A stretch of 64,000 nt of DNA from TMED23 sp964639965 (GTDB taxonomy: Bacteria; Pseudomonadota; Alphaproteobacteria; Rhodospirillales; UBA2165): positions 62,001-126,000 of the forward strand of contig CAZXGI010000001.1 of the NCBI GenBank assembly GCA_964639965.1, given 5' to 3'. The notes below the pieces were generated by a model. The model was given only the letters and a program-made list of their open reading frames with translations, did not search any database and was not told the DNA's origin. How positions within the stretch are numbered: position 1 is the first letter of the stretch; each line of letters opens with the position of its first letter. This document shows positions 35,219 through 44,090 of the stretch, piece by piece. Made by a program: the position numbers and the translations under genes.

Positions 35219-36258
35219 TGGCTCCTAGTGACTTACCACCCGATCAAGATAACGACAATTCATCAAATGTGAATGGCAAAAATGTTATTCAAGAACCAAA
35301 TGTAGCAGAATTGATAGAGGAAGTTGCAGAACCAGTATATCAATCGACGATCGATGAGGACGAGCAAGTTGATAATTTGCAATTTGACCAAATTGATGGG
35401 CTTGATAATAACGATCTCACAGCGGATACACTTGAATTTGAATCAATTAACCGCCGACCAAAACGGAAAGTTTTTAGCATAAAAATCATATTGGTCTTGT
35501 TTATGTTTGGCGTAGGTGGCTATTTCATGTGGATGCAGTGGGGTGATGTGATTTTTGGGTTTAGTGGTAACAGTTTACCGATTGTACGAGCACCAGAAGA
35601 GCCTTTTAAAGAGCGTCCTGAAAAACCAGGCGGTAAAAAATTCCCTAATCGAGATAAGCTTGTTTATGATAGATTGGAAAGGAAGCCGATTGAAAAAAAG
35701 GCGGAGAATATTTTGCCGCGCCCTGAGATCCCTCTTGTTCTTCCACGGTCAAAAACGTTAAGAAATAGCGAGTTGAAAATAGAATCTGAGATTCAAAAAG
35801 TTCCTCCGAAAACAATTGGCTCTCAGCCATCGACTGCAGAGGTGAGGGCTGTAGAAAAACCTGATATGAATTCCGTGTCTTCCAGTTTGAGAAAAAAAGA
35901 AAAAAATCGCAAATCAACAATTAATCCAAACAATAGATTAAGCTTGCCTTCAAAGGCTAAGCTCTCGGTGACTGGAGGCTCAGGTATCAAGGAAAAAATT
36001 GCTGAGAACTACCAAATTCAATTGGCTGCTGTTCGAACTGCGGCTAGTGCAAATAAAGAGTGGTTTCGTTTGCAATCAAAGAACAAGGATATTCTTGGCA
36101 AGTTAAAGTCTAATGTAATTCGAGCAGACTTGGGAAATCAAGGTATCTTTTTTCGATTGCGGGCCGGTCCAATTGCAAGTCGGGCTTCCGCCAAGGCTCT
36201 TTGTCAGGCACTTGCTAGAGTAAAGGTTGGCTGTCTTGTTATTGCTCCCCCTAGATAA
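35218..36258 (+). CDS. SPOR domain membrane protein
   Basis: A 346-residue bitopic protein. An acidic cytoplasmic N-terminus of about 85 residues is followed by a positive patch (RRPKRKV), one membrane helix (IILVLFMFGVGGYFMWM, about residues 91-108), a long low-complexity Pro/Lys/Glu linker, and a C-terminal SPOR domain (YQIQLAAVRTAASANKEW to VGCLVIAPP, about residues 265-345). SPOR domains bind denuded glycan strands of septal peptidoglycan, which suggests a cell-division role. It is placed between argS and nagZ, as in many Alphaproteobacteria. Confidence 0.88.
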   Translation: MAPSDLPPDQDNDNSSNVNGKNVIQEPNVAELIEEVAEPVYQSTIDEDEQVDNLQFDQIDGLDNNDLTADTLEFESINRRPKRKVFSIKIILVLFMFGVGGYFMWMQWGDVIFGFSGNSLPIVRAPEEPFKERPEKPGGKKFPNRDKLVYDRLERKPIEKKAENILPRPEIPLVLPRSKTLRNSELKIESEIQKVPPKTIGSQPSTAEVRAVEKPDMNSVSSSLRKKEKNRKSTINPNNRLSLPSKAKLSVTGGSGIKEKIAENYQIQLAAVRTAASANKEWFRLQSKNKDILGKLKSNVIRADLGNQGIFFRLRAGPIASRASAKALCQALARVKVGCLVIAPPR

Positions 36259-36270
36259 GGCTTGGTTCGG

Positions 36271-37284
36271 ATGCGCGATTCTAAAGCAGTAATTTTTGGC
36301 TGTTTAGGACCCAGGCTTACGCCTGAAGAAACTGTTTTTTTTTCAGAATCTCAGCCTATCGGCTTTATTTTATTTTCTCGGAATTGCGTTAATCCAAAAC
36401 AACTAAGGGAATTGATAAAAAATCTGCGTAGCACGATTAATAATGAATACGCTCCTATTTTAATTGATCAGGAAGGAGGCCGAGTTGTGCGACTTCAAGA
36501 ACCGCATTGGAGAAAACCGCCACCGGCAAAGTTGTTCGCTGACTTAGCTAAGACTAATATTGGGTTAGCTTGTGAAGCTCTAAATCTAAATATCCGATTG
36601 ATCGGGCACGAGTTGCGAAGTCTTGGAATTAATGTGAATTGTTTGCCGGTATTGGATGTTCCCATAATGGGGGCCGATCCAATAATTGGTGATCGAGCTT
36701 TAGGGATTGATGCTGAAACAATTGCTGTTTTAGGTAGAGTGGCTTGCGATTCTTTGTTAAGGGAAGGGGTTTTACCCGTAATCAAACATATTCCAGGGCA
36801 TGGACGCGCTAAGGTTGATAGTCATAAAGCCCTACCAATTGTGCAAACAGATTTGATCGAATTATCTAAGGTTGATTTTTTACCTTTTAAAATTCTTGCT
36901 GATATGCCGCTGGCTATGACAGCACATATAATTTATCAAGCTATTGATCCAGATTGTCCGGCAACGACTTCCAGTAAAATAATTCGGAATATTATCCGCA
37001 AGGAACTAGGTTTTGACGGCCTTTTGATTTCGGACGATATATCCATGCGCGCGTTGAATGGAGAGTTTTCCTATCGAGCACAAGCTGCTCTTGCTGCAGG
37101 TTGTGATGTGGTATTGCATTGTAATGGCGAGATTGCAGAAATGCGGGTAATTTCCGATTCTGTTGGCAAACTTTCGAACAAGTCGGTCGGCCGCCTAGAG
37201 AGCGCATTGGATCGAATAAGAGGATTTGAAATCCTTGATAAACCGGCCGCGGTTGAACGTTTGGCTGAGCTAGGTATTAAATGA
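36271..37284 (+). CDS. nagZ: Beta-N-acetylhexosaminidase
   Basis: Glycoside hydrolase family 3 enzyme of peptidoglycan recycling that removes GlcNAc from anhydro-muropeptides in the cytoplasm. DQEGGRVVRLQEPHWRKPP (substrate loop), KHIPGHGRAKVDSHKALP (catalytic His in the Asp-His dyad loop) and LLISDDISMRAL (nucleophile Asp) are all present. ATG 36271 (MRDSKAVIFG) is preferred over a TTG nine bases earlier, because AAGG lies at a workable distance and homologues start there. It sits between the SPOR and M50 genes. Confidence 0.93.
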   Translation: MRDSKAVIFGCLGPRLTPEETVFFSESQPIGFILFSRNCVNPKQLRELIKNLRSTINNEYAPILIDQEGGRVVRLQEPHWRKPPPAKLFADLAKTNIGLACEALNLNIRLIGHELRSLGINVNCLPVLDVPIMGADPIIGDRALGIDAETIAVLGRVACDSLLREGVLPVIKHIPGHGRAKVDSHKALPIVQTDLIELSKVDFLPFKILADMPLAMTAHIIYQAIDPDCPATTSSKIIRNIIRKELGFDGLLISDDISMRALNGEFSYRAQAALAAGCDVVLHCNGEIAEMRVISDSVGKLSNKSVGRLESALDRIRGFEILDKPAAVERLAELGIK

Positions 37285-37287
37285 ATT

Positions 37288-37986
37288 ATGCATGATTTTT
37301 CAATTTTTTATAGTATTTCTGTTTGGTTTATACCAATTTTGCTTGCGATTACACTGCATGAAGTTGCACATGGCTGGGTCGCATGGAAACTAGGAGATCC
37401 CACAGCGTTTAATCTGGGGCGTGTGACTTTTAATCCAATAAAGCATGTGGATTTTTTTGGAACACTTTTGCTACCTTTGATTTTATTGTTAGCCTCTGGC
37501 GGTAAAATATCTTTTGGGTATGCTAAGCCAGTGCCAATTAATTATTGGGCGCTTTCAAATCCTCGTAGAGACATGATTTTGGTCGCAGCGGCTGGGCCTG
37601 GGTCAAATTTGATTCTCGCAATTATAGCAGCTACTCTGTTCCATTTTGTTGATAGCACTCCGGATTTCATACAGAGTTGGTTAGCTGAGAATTTAATGAT
37701 ACTGTTGTTGTTTAATCTAATCCTTTGTATTTTCAATATGATTCCAATCCTACCACTCGATGGAGGAAGGGTTGCGGTTGGGATTTTGCCGACAATTTTT
37801 TCAAAGCATTTTGAACGGTTGGAACGGGCTGGTTTTGGTATTATTCTTGCCGTATTGTTTTTATTGCCGTGGTTAGGTGATCAAGTTGGAATTGATCTAA
37901 ATGTGTTTATGTGGCTGGTTGCTATGCCAGCAACTGAGGTGGCTAAATTTATGATCGAAATAACTGGTTTTCTGAGAAATGGATGA
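37288..37986 (+). CDS. Site-2 protease family membrane metalloprotease (M50)
   Basis: Integral membrane zinc protease of 232 residues with about six helices. The HEVAH zinc motif is at residues 24-28 and the third ligand motif is ILPLDGGRV near residue 155. The short form without PDZ domain, with the GRVTFNPIKHVDFFGT stretch after helix 1, matches the M50 subgroup found beside scpA in many bacteria. The substrate is unknown. It overlaps the scpA start by 8 bases. Confidence 0.9.
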   Translation: MHDFSIFYSISVWFIPILLAITLHEVAHGWVAWKLGDPTAFNLGRVTFNPIKHVDFFGTLLLPLILLLASGGKISFGYAKPVPINYWALSNPRRDMILVAAAGPGSNLILAIIAATLFHFVDSTPDFIQSWLAENLMILLLFNLILCIFNMIPILPLDGGRVAVGILPTIFSKHFERLERAGFGIILAVLFLLPWLGDQVGIDLNVFMWLVAMPATEVAKFMIEITGFLRNG

Positions 37987-38806
37987 TGAAATAAATTCGA
38001 TTGTCGATGACTTTGAGGATCAACGTTCGTTGGATGACGAACGCGGATCAAATTTTGTTCTCGATGTGGGTGGATTCGAGGGGCCGATTGATGTTCTTCT
38101 GACAATGGCCCGCGATCAAAAGGTCGATTTAACGCAAATCTCAATATTAGAATTGGCAAGCCAATATCTTTATTGGGTTACAGAAATACGAAAATCTAAT
38201 TTGGAACTTGCGGCAGATTATTTGGTCATGGCAGCATGGTTGGCTTATCTGAAGTCGCGCTTGCTTATACCTGAATCGTCTCAAGAAGATGAGCCAACTG
38301 GTGATGAAATGTCAGAAGCCTTGCAGTTCCAACTTTTAAGATTGGAAAGTATGCAAAACTCTGGGGTTCGGATCTTGGCGCGTCGTCAATTAGGCCAAGA
38401 CTTTTTTAAACGCGGTGATCCGGAAAAATTTGGGCATAGTTCCACTTCTATTTTTGAAGTGTCAATTTATGAACTCCTAAGTGCTTATGGAGAGCATACA
38501 CATCGTTCCAACGTTAAAACTCTTCACATTCAAGCTTCTGATTTATTTTCACCGGATGACGTTATCCGACGTATGAATGGAATGATTGGAAATCTTCCAA
38601 ACTGGTCACGTTTGGAACAATTTTTACCAATTGAGCTTCGAGGTGATATTTTCGGCCGTTCAGCGATAGCTTCTACACTAATGGCTGCACTTCAAATGAC
38701 TAAAGAGGGTAAAATGAAAATCCGACAGAGTTCTGCTTTTGAACCTATTTTTGTTAAAGATTCAGATCACGCAAAAAACCATGATTTTGTAACCGACGAG
38801 CGATAA
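37979..38806 (+). CDS. scpA: Segregation and condensation protein A
   Basis: Kleisin subunit that links the heads of SMC and binds ScpB to form bacterial condensin. The N-terminal region contains the family hallmark GFEGPIDVLLTMARDQKVDLTQI (about residues 32-55) and AADYLVMAAWLAYLKSRLLIP. The winged-helix C-terminus is visible at AIASTLMAALQMTKEGKMKIRQ. It is directly followed by scpB after 23 bases. Confidence 0.94.
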   Translation: MDDEINSIVDDFEDQRSLDDERGSNFVLDVGGFEGPIDVLLTMARDQKVDLTQISILELASQYLYWVTEIRKSNLELAADYLVMAAWLAYLKSRLLIPESSQEDEPTGDEMSEALQFQLLRLESMQNSGVRILARRQLGQDFFKRGDPEKFGHSSTSIFEVSIYELLSAYGEHTHRSNVKTLHIQASDLFSPDDVIRRMNGMIGNLPNWSRLEQFLPIELRGDIFGRSAIASTLMAALQMTKEGKMKIRQSSAFEPIFVKDSDHAKNHDFVTDER

Positions 38807-38829
38807 ATTAAAATTGGGATGTAGTTGTC

Positions 38830-39510
38830 ATGACCAAAGCAGAAAAACAAAATTTAAAGATCTTGGAAGCTCTGATTTTTGCATCTGCAGAACCTGTTCC
38901 AAGAAAGGTACTTCAAGATAAAATGCCAGACGATGTTGATCTTGATTTGTTGCTCGAGACGTTAAGGAAACATTACTCTGATCGTGGAATTAATCTCGTT
39001 AAACGCGGAAAAGGCTGGGCTTTCCGCACAGATCCGTTAATCGCCCAGTCATTGATGGTGGACCGTACGGTGAATCGTAAACTTTCAAGAGCCGCTATTG
39101 AAACCTTAGCAATTTGTGCGTATCACCAACCTGTAACTCGAGCAGAGATTGAGGAAATTCGTGGTGTTAGCTTAAGCAAAGGTACAATGGATGTGCTATT
39201 TGAAGCAGGGTGGATACGCCCGCGCGGTCGTCGGAGGACACCCGGTCGGCCTGTCACATGGGGTACGACGGAAGGGTTTCTAGACCAATTTGCCATGGAA
39301 AGCATTGATGATTTGCCGGGAATGGAAGAATTGAAGGCGGCGGGTTTGATTGATAAACGTCCGGCTATTCAAACTCTTGGTATTCGGGCGAATAAAGTTT
39401 CAAATAACAATCCTGATGAACTTGAGGAATTACCTGAAAAAAAATTGATAGATGAAACACCTCTTGACCCTGATGATGGCCATGATCAAGCATCAATTTT
39501 AACGGAATAG
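38830..39510 (+). CDS. scpB: Segregation and condensation protein B
   Basis: Dimeric double winged-helix partner of ScpA in the SMC condensin. Recognisable stretches: LEALIFASAEPVPRKVLQDK, LVKRGKGWAFRTDP, and LSRAAIETLAICAYHQPVTRAEIEEIRGVSL followed by GRPVTWGTTEGFLDQF. The last about 45 residues are acidic and probably disordered. 226 residues is normal. The next gene starts 8 bases after its stop. Confidence 0.94.
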   Translation: MTKAEKQNLKILEALIFASAEPVPRKVLQDKMPDDVDLDLLLETLRKHYSDRGINLVKRGKGWAFRTDPLIAQSLMVDRTVNRKLSRAAIETLAICAYHQPVTRAEIEEIRGVSLSKGTMDVLFEAGWIRPRGRRRTPGRPVTWGTTEGFLDQFAMESIDDLPGMEELKAAGLIDKRPAIQTLGIRANKVSNNNPDELEELPEKKLIDETPLDPDDGHDQASILTE

Positions 39511-39518
39511 GTATCTGA

Positions 39519-40685
39519 GTGCGCTATGATGTATTTGTCACGGTGTGGGGTAAAACTTTCGTTCGCAAGTTTATTGATTTTTCTTTAGCCTCTCAATTGG
39601 CTCCCGGGAATTTACCTGCTTTGTCCAAAAGAGCTAAAATCTACTATCACATCTATACGGATAAGGCGTCTCAAAGTTATTTTGGATCGAATTTGTCAAA
39701 TCTTTCCAATTACGTGGAGATTAAATTTTATTATTTTGATGAAGTCCCTTTTGGGGGAGGAAATTTAGAGCAAGCAATGCTGAATTCTGATTATAAGACG
39801 GTCAAACATAATGTCCAACGTATAACAGCAAATCATATGCTTTCAGAGGTCAAGAATTCTGCGGCAATACTTATGGATTCAGATTTTATCATTGCTGATG
39901 GTTCTTTGGCTCGAATGCATGATCTTCGTCAGAAAGGAAAACGCGCAGTGATGGTTTCACTGTTGCGTCTAAACGAGACGACGGTATCCACAACTTTGCA
40001 GAAAAATATTGACTTTTATTTAAATGCCAGGAATCTGGTTAAGCTTTGTTTCACCCATATGCATCCAATTTTAGCTGCATATTTTGTTGGTTCGGCGGTG
40101 TCTACTAGCTATCCATCTCAATTGAATTGGTGGGTTGGTCAGTCTGGCCACGATTCGGCTGAGAAAGTAGGTTTTGTAACAAAGTGCTTATTTCCTCATC
40201 CGCTAATGGTTGAGCCAGATTTGTCCGGTAATGCCAGTAGTGCGAAATATTTTTCGACAATGGATTATGATTATGCACTTCGTGCGGTGGCAGATGATCA
40301 AGCCATTCATTTAAGCAAGAATTCAGATGAAATATTAATTTGTAAAATGTCACCAGAGAAATATGGCACACATAGCGATGGAGCAGTTCCTTTATCGAGA
40401 GAGCGTATGGCTCAATTTGTGTTAAATAATACTAACATTCGCCACAGAATTTTTTTTGATCAATTAATTCATTTCGTCGCGGATCAAAATGGCGATTGGG
40501 ATATTGTAAATCAAGAAGCCTCTAATTTTATAGAAGAATCTTATAATATAGTAGACGAGATCATAAGCCAAACTTCTATATCAGATCCAATGACGTTGGT
40601 GTATTTGAAATCGTTTTTAGGGCCGATCGAAGATTTTATTTCGCCGCAAATTCATTCGCGAATGTTTGATATGTTGCCGCGTTAA
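39519..40685 (+). CDS. Glycosyltransferase-like protein of unknown specificity
   Basis: A 388-residue cytoplasmic protein with a GT-A-like layout: a start VFVTVWGKTFVRKFIDFSLASQL, a KIYYHIYTD strand, and AAILMDSDFIIADGSL (about residues 115-130) giving a DxD-type metal motif at Asp-Ser-Asp. The rest is poorly conserved to my eye, with a HMHP segment and mixed alpha/beta pattern. It begins with GTG. It follows scpB by 8 bases and so joins that operon, although scpB is more often followed by tatA. The sugar donor and acceptor are unknown. Confidence 0.65.
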   Translation: MRYDVFVTVWGKTFVRKFIDFSLASQLAPGNLPALSKRAKIYYHIYTDKASQSYFGSNLSNLSNYVEIKFYYFDEVPFGGGNLEQAMLNSDYKTVKHNVQRITANHMLSEVKNSAAILMDSDFIIADGSLARMHDLRQKGKRAVMVSLLRLNETTVSTTLQKNIDFYLNARNLVKLCFTHMHPILAAYFVGSAVSTSYPSQLNWWVGQSGHDSAEKVGFVTKCLFPHPLMVEPDLSGNASSAKYFSTMDYDYALRAVADDQAIHLSKNSDEILICKMSPEKYGTHSDGAVPLSRERMAQFVLNNTNIRHRIFFDQLIHFVADQNGDWDIVNQEASNFIEESYNIVDEIISQTSISDPMTLVYLKSFLGPIEDFISPQIHSRMFDMLPR

Positions 40686-40753
40686 ATACTTAATATTTAC
40701 CTGAGAATTTAAAAGGTATAGAATGATAAACTATTTTATTTTGGATTGGAAAA

Positions 40754-41074
40754 ATGAGTTTACAACATGTAATCGAAAAAAAACTAATTGACTCAATTCC
40801 TTTGCTAGGGCTTGAAGTTATTAATGAAAGCTACATGCATAACGTTCCACCTGGATCCGAATCTCATTTTAAAGTTATAATTATATCGGATGACTTTGAG
40901 GGTGAGAGACTTATTCGTCGGCATCAGCGTGTAAATAAAGTTTTATCCGAAGAATTAAAGGAAAAAATACATGCATTAGCGCTGCAAACCTTAACTTCCA
41001 AAGAGTGGATTGAAAAGGGTGAAAAGACGATGCCATCACCTGAATGTTTGGGCGGGAGTAAGCCAAAATTCTAA
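40754..41074 (+). CDS. BolA family protein
   Basis: A 106-residue protein with the BolA class-II KH-like fold: VINESYMHNVPPGSESHFKVIIISDDFEGERLIRRHQRVNKVLSEEL. The conserved GSExHFKV and RHQxVxKxL positions are kept, and HALALQTLTSKEW is the end of the domain. BolA proteins bind monothiol glutaredoxins with a shared [2Fe-2S] cluster and affect iron metabolism and cell shape. A cysteine occurs in the tail (SPECLGGS). The gene lies between the glycosyltransferase-like gene and tatA. Confidence 0.9.
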   Translation: MSLQHVIEKKLIDSIPLLGLEVINESYMHNVPPGSESHFKVIIISDDFEGERLIRRHQRVNKVLSEELKEKIHALALQTLTSKEWIEKGEKTMPSPECLGGSKPKF

Positions 41075-41215
41075 ACATTTAGTTTTTATTTTTTGACCTG
41101 AACAATTTAATTGTAAGCTAAGACTATATTTATTTTTTCTCAAGTTGTTGCTCTGGGGGCTCGATTCTGCCATTATTCACGTGTTAAGTTAGATTATCGA
41201 TAGGAGTTTGATTAA

Positions 41216-41446
41216 ATGGGCATTGGTGTTTGGCAGGTTGTGCTCGTCCTAGTAATCGTTTTAATTATTTTTGGTGCAGGTAAATTGCCAAAAGTTATGG
41301 GTGACGTTGCGAAGGGTGTTAAGAATTTTAAGTCGGGTATGGCAGATGAGTCCGTGGATACTAAAAACGAATCGGTTGCTAATGATGGCGTTGCAACGCA
41401 AGTTTCAGAGTCTTCTGAAAACAAAGAAAGCTCAGTCAAAAGTTGA
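41216..41446 (+). CDS. tatA: Sec-independent translocase component TatA
   Basis: A 76-residue protein with the TatA plan: an N-terminal hydrophobic helix (VWQVVLVLVIVLIIF), the FGAGKLPKVMGDV hinge, and an amphipathic helix followed by a charged tail. It oligomerises to form the transport pore for folded proteins with twin-arginine signals. TAGGAGT lies 7 bases before the ATG. The gene is 52 bases ahead of tatB. Confidence 0.95.
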   Translation: MGIGVWQVVLVLVIVLIIFGAGKLPKVMGDVAKGVKNFKSGMADESVDTKNESVANDGVATQVSESSENKESSVKS

Positions 41447-41498
41447 TTTTCTTGCTATCAGGTTTTTTTTAGTTTTCATTTCTAGAATGGCAGGATAA

Positions 41499-41945
41499 AT
41501 GTTTGATATCGGTTGGACCGAAATCACCTTTATTATTATATTTGCAATCATTGTTATTGGGCCCAAAGAATTGCCGCGAGTTTTACGCACGGTGGGGCAA
41601 TGGATCGGCAAAGCAAAATCAATGACAAGGGAGTTTCGAGGACATGTTGATGATATGATCCGTGATACAGAACTTGATGAAGTGAAAAAACAAATTGACT
41701 CGGCAGGATCATTTGATCCGGGTACAGCATTAGAAGATACAATTGATTCCAATGGTGAAATAAAAAGCGCTTTTGATTTTAGCGGGGACGAATTTTCAAA
41801 TCCTGCTGATTTAGATGATTCATCCGATATATCTCAGTTGGACAATGACGAGAATTCCACAAATAATTTTCCAAAAAACGATCCGCAAACTTTATCTGAG
41901 GATTCTACCTCTGGCTTATCCACAAAGAAGGAAATTAAAGATTGA
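41499..41945 (+). CDS. tatB: Sec-independent translocase component TatB
   Basis: A 148-residue TatB: MFDIGWTEITFIIIFAIIVIGPKELPRVLRTVGQWIGKAK is the diagnostic start, with the Glu at position 8 and the GPKELP hinge. The amphipathic helix is followed by a long acidic tail rich in Asp and Ser. TatB works with TatC as the signal-peptide receptor. The stop overlaps the tatC start by 4 bases. Confidence 0.95.
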   Translation: MFDIGWTEITFIIIFAIIVIGPKELPRVLRTVGQWIGKAKSMTREFRGHVDDMIRDTELDEVKKQIDSAGSFDPGTALEDTIDSNGEIKSAFDFSGDEFSNPADLDDSSDISQLDNDENSTNNFPKNDPQTLSEDSTSGLSTKKEIKD

Positions 41946-42748
41946 GCGAGGAAATTGAAGGAAAAACCTCGCCGTTGTTGGAGCATATTATAGAGCTTCG
42001 AAATCGCTTGATGTACTCTGTGATTACTATTTTTATAGTCTTTTGCGGAGCTTACCTAGTTTCTGAGCAAATTTATAGTTTTCTTGTTGAGCCACTTGCT
42101 GAGATTATGCATGAAACAGGTCAAAATCGCCGATTAATATATACAGCCCTGCACGAAGCTTTTTTTACATATATAAAGGTATCTTTTTGGGCTGCAATGT
42201 TTGTTTCGTTTCCATTTGTAGCTTTGCAATTTTGGAAGTTTGTAGCACCAGGGCTATATAAAAATGAGAAAATGGCTTTGGCCCCATACCTAATATTATC
42301 CCCGATTTTATTTTTTACAGGTGGCGCATTGGTCTATTATTTTATTTTTCCCCTTGCTTGGAAGTTTTTTTTAAGTTTTGAATCGGCCGGACTTTCAGGA
42401 GGCCTCCCAATACAATTGGAAGCGAAAGTGAATGAATACCTTTCACTTGTTATGCGGTTAATATTCGCGTTTGGAATAAGTTTTCAACTTCCAATTGTTC
42501 TTACGTTACTTGCCCGAGCTGGTATTGCTACGTCTGCAGGTCTAGCTGCTAAACGAAGATATGCGTTAGTAATTGTGTTTATTGCGGCTGCAATTTTGAC
42601 ACCTCCGGATCTTATTAGCCAAATTGGTTTGGCGATCCCCATAATTATTCTTTACGAAATCTCAATTATTGCTGTGCGTATGGTGGAGAAGAAAAAAGCT
42701 GAAGCTGAGGAAGAAGAAATAATTGAAGAGACTGATTTTAACAATTAA
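41942..42748 (+). CDS. tatC: Twin-arginine translocase subunit TatC
   Basis: Six-helix core of the Tat receptor (268 residues). Motifs: LLEHIIELRNRLMYSV (N-terminal cytoplasmic, binds the RR signal), FVSFPFVALQFWKFVAPGLYKNEKM, and FGISFQLPIVLTLLARAGI. The C-terminus is an acidic tail. The start is TTG 41942, overlapping the end of tatB; tatABC form one operon, with serS 61 bases downstream. Confidence 0.96.
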   Translation: MSEEIEGKTSPLLEHIIELRNRLMYSVITIFIVFCGAYLVSEQIYSFLVEPLAEIMHETGQNRRLIYTALHEAFFTYIKVSFWAAMFVSFPFVALQFWKFVAPGLYKNEKMALAPYLILSPILFFTGGALVYYFIFPLAWKFFLSFESAGLSGGLPIQLEAKVNEYLSLVMRLIFAFGISFQLPIVLTLLARAGIATSAGLAAKRRYALVIVFIAAAILTPPDLISQIGLAIPIIILYEISIIAVRMVEKKKAEAEEEEIIEETDFNN

Positions 42749-42812
42749 TGAATTCTTGTGTAAATCGTAGGTTAATTTAAGTTGCTAATAATGAAATAAG
42801 TGGAAAATCGTG

Positions 42813-44090
42813 ATGTTGGATATAAAGTCCATTCGAGAAAACGCTGATTATTTTGATTCTGAGTTTGTTCGGAGGAATATCAAACCTATTGCTGCTGAGC
42901 TTATCGAAATTGATAAACGCCGCCGCCAAGCTCAGACCCAAGCGCAGGAATTACAAACGCGTCGAAACGAGCTTTCCCGGATTATTGGGCAAAAGAAGGC
43001 CAAAGGGGAAAACACCGAACAAGAAATAAAGGAAGTTTCAAATTCTAAGAAGGCTCAATCGGTGGCTGAAGAAAATGCTAAATCTGCCGGCAATGAACTA
43101 GATTTTATTCTTAGTGGATTGCCAAATATACCAGCAGCAGATGTTCCAGAAGGGCAAGATGAACAGGATAATGTTGAACTCCGGACTTGGGGCCATCCGG
43201 AAAAAAAATCGTTTGGGGCTAAGGAGCATTTTGATCTTGGCGAAGCTCTAGGCCAAATGGATTTTGAGACTGCAGCTAGGACGTCTGGTTCACGGTTTGT
43301 ATTTTTATCTGGTCCCCTCGCGAGAATGGAGCGTGCACTATCTTCTTTTATGCTTGACTTGCACATTAACGAGAATGGTTTCACGGAGGTTAGTCCTCCA
43401 ACTCTGGTTCGTGATACAGCTCTTTTCGGGACAGGGCAACTGCCGAAATTTGAGGATGATTTGTTTAAGACTACTGATGGGCTTTATCTTATTCCCACAT
43501 CGGAAGTACCTTTAACTAATATTCTCTCCAATAGTTTAATTGATGAAGATAATTTACCTCAACGTTATGCAGCGATTACACCCTGCTTTAGGTCAGAGGC
43601 TGGTTCTGCAGGAAAAGATACTCGAGGTATGATCCGGCAACATCAGTTTAGCAAAGTTGAAATGGTAGCAATAACTGCCCCGGAAGCTTCGGAAAAAGAA
43701 CATGAACGTATGGTCGAGTGCGCTGAGGAGGTCCTGAAAAGATTGGATTTAGCTTATCGAGTAGTTAAACTTTGCTTAGGCGACCTTGGTTTTTCGGCCC
43801 GTAAAACTTACGATCTTGAGGTGTGGCTTCCCGGTCAGGGGCGTTACCGTGAGATCTCTAGTATTTCTAATTGTGGTGATTTCCAAGCCCGTCGAATGAA
43901 GGCTCGTTATCGGCCAGAAGGTGGGAAAGGTACGGCATATGTTCACACGTTAAATGGTTCAGGTCTCGCTGTGGGGCGTACTTTGATTGCGATAATGGAG
44001 AACTATCAACAAAAAGATGGTTCAATACTAGTTCCAGATGTCTTGCGGAATTATATGGGTGGACTCGAAAAAATTGAGGCTAATGTTTAG
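42813..44090 (+). CDS. serS: Serine--tRNA ligase
   Basis: Class II synthetase of 425 residues. The N-terminal long antiparallel coiled coil (about residues 27-100, rich in Lys/Glu/Gln) binds tRNA-Ser. The catalytic core has TSEVPLTNI (serine pocket), CFRSEAGSAGKDTRGMIRQHQF (motif 2) and NGSGLAVGRTLIAIMENYQ (motif 3). ATG 42813 (MLDIKSIREN) is chosen; a GTG sits one codon upstream. It overlaps surE by 8 bases. Confidence 0.96.
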   Translation: MLDIKSIRENADYFDSEFVRRNIKPIAAELIEIDKRRRQAQTQAQELQTRRNELSRIIGQKKAKGENTEQEIKEVSNSKKAQSVAEENAKSAGNELDFILSGLPNIPAADVPEGQDEQDNVELRTWGHPEKKSFGAKEHFDLGEALGQMDFETAARTSGSRFVFLSGPLARMERALSSFMLDLHINENGFTEVSPPTLVRDTALFGTGQLPKFEDDLFKTTDGLYLIPTSEVPLTNILSNSLIDEDNLPQRYAAITPCFRSEAGSAGKDTRGMIRQHQFSKVEMVAITAPEASEKEHERMVECAEEVLKRLDLAYRVVKLCLGDLGFSARKTYDLEVWLPGQGRYREISSISNCGDFQARRMKARYRPEGGKGTAYVHTLNGSGLAVGRTLIAIMENYQQKDGSILVPDVLRNYMGGLEKIEANV

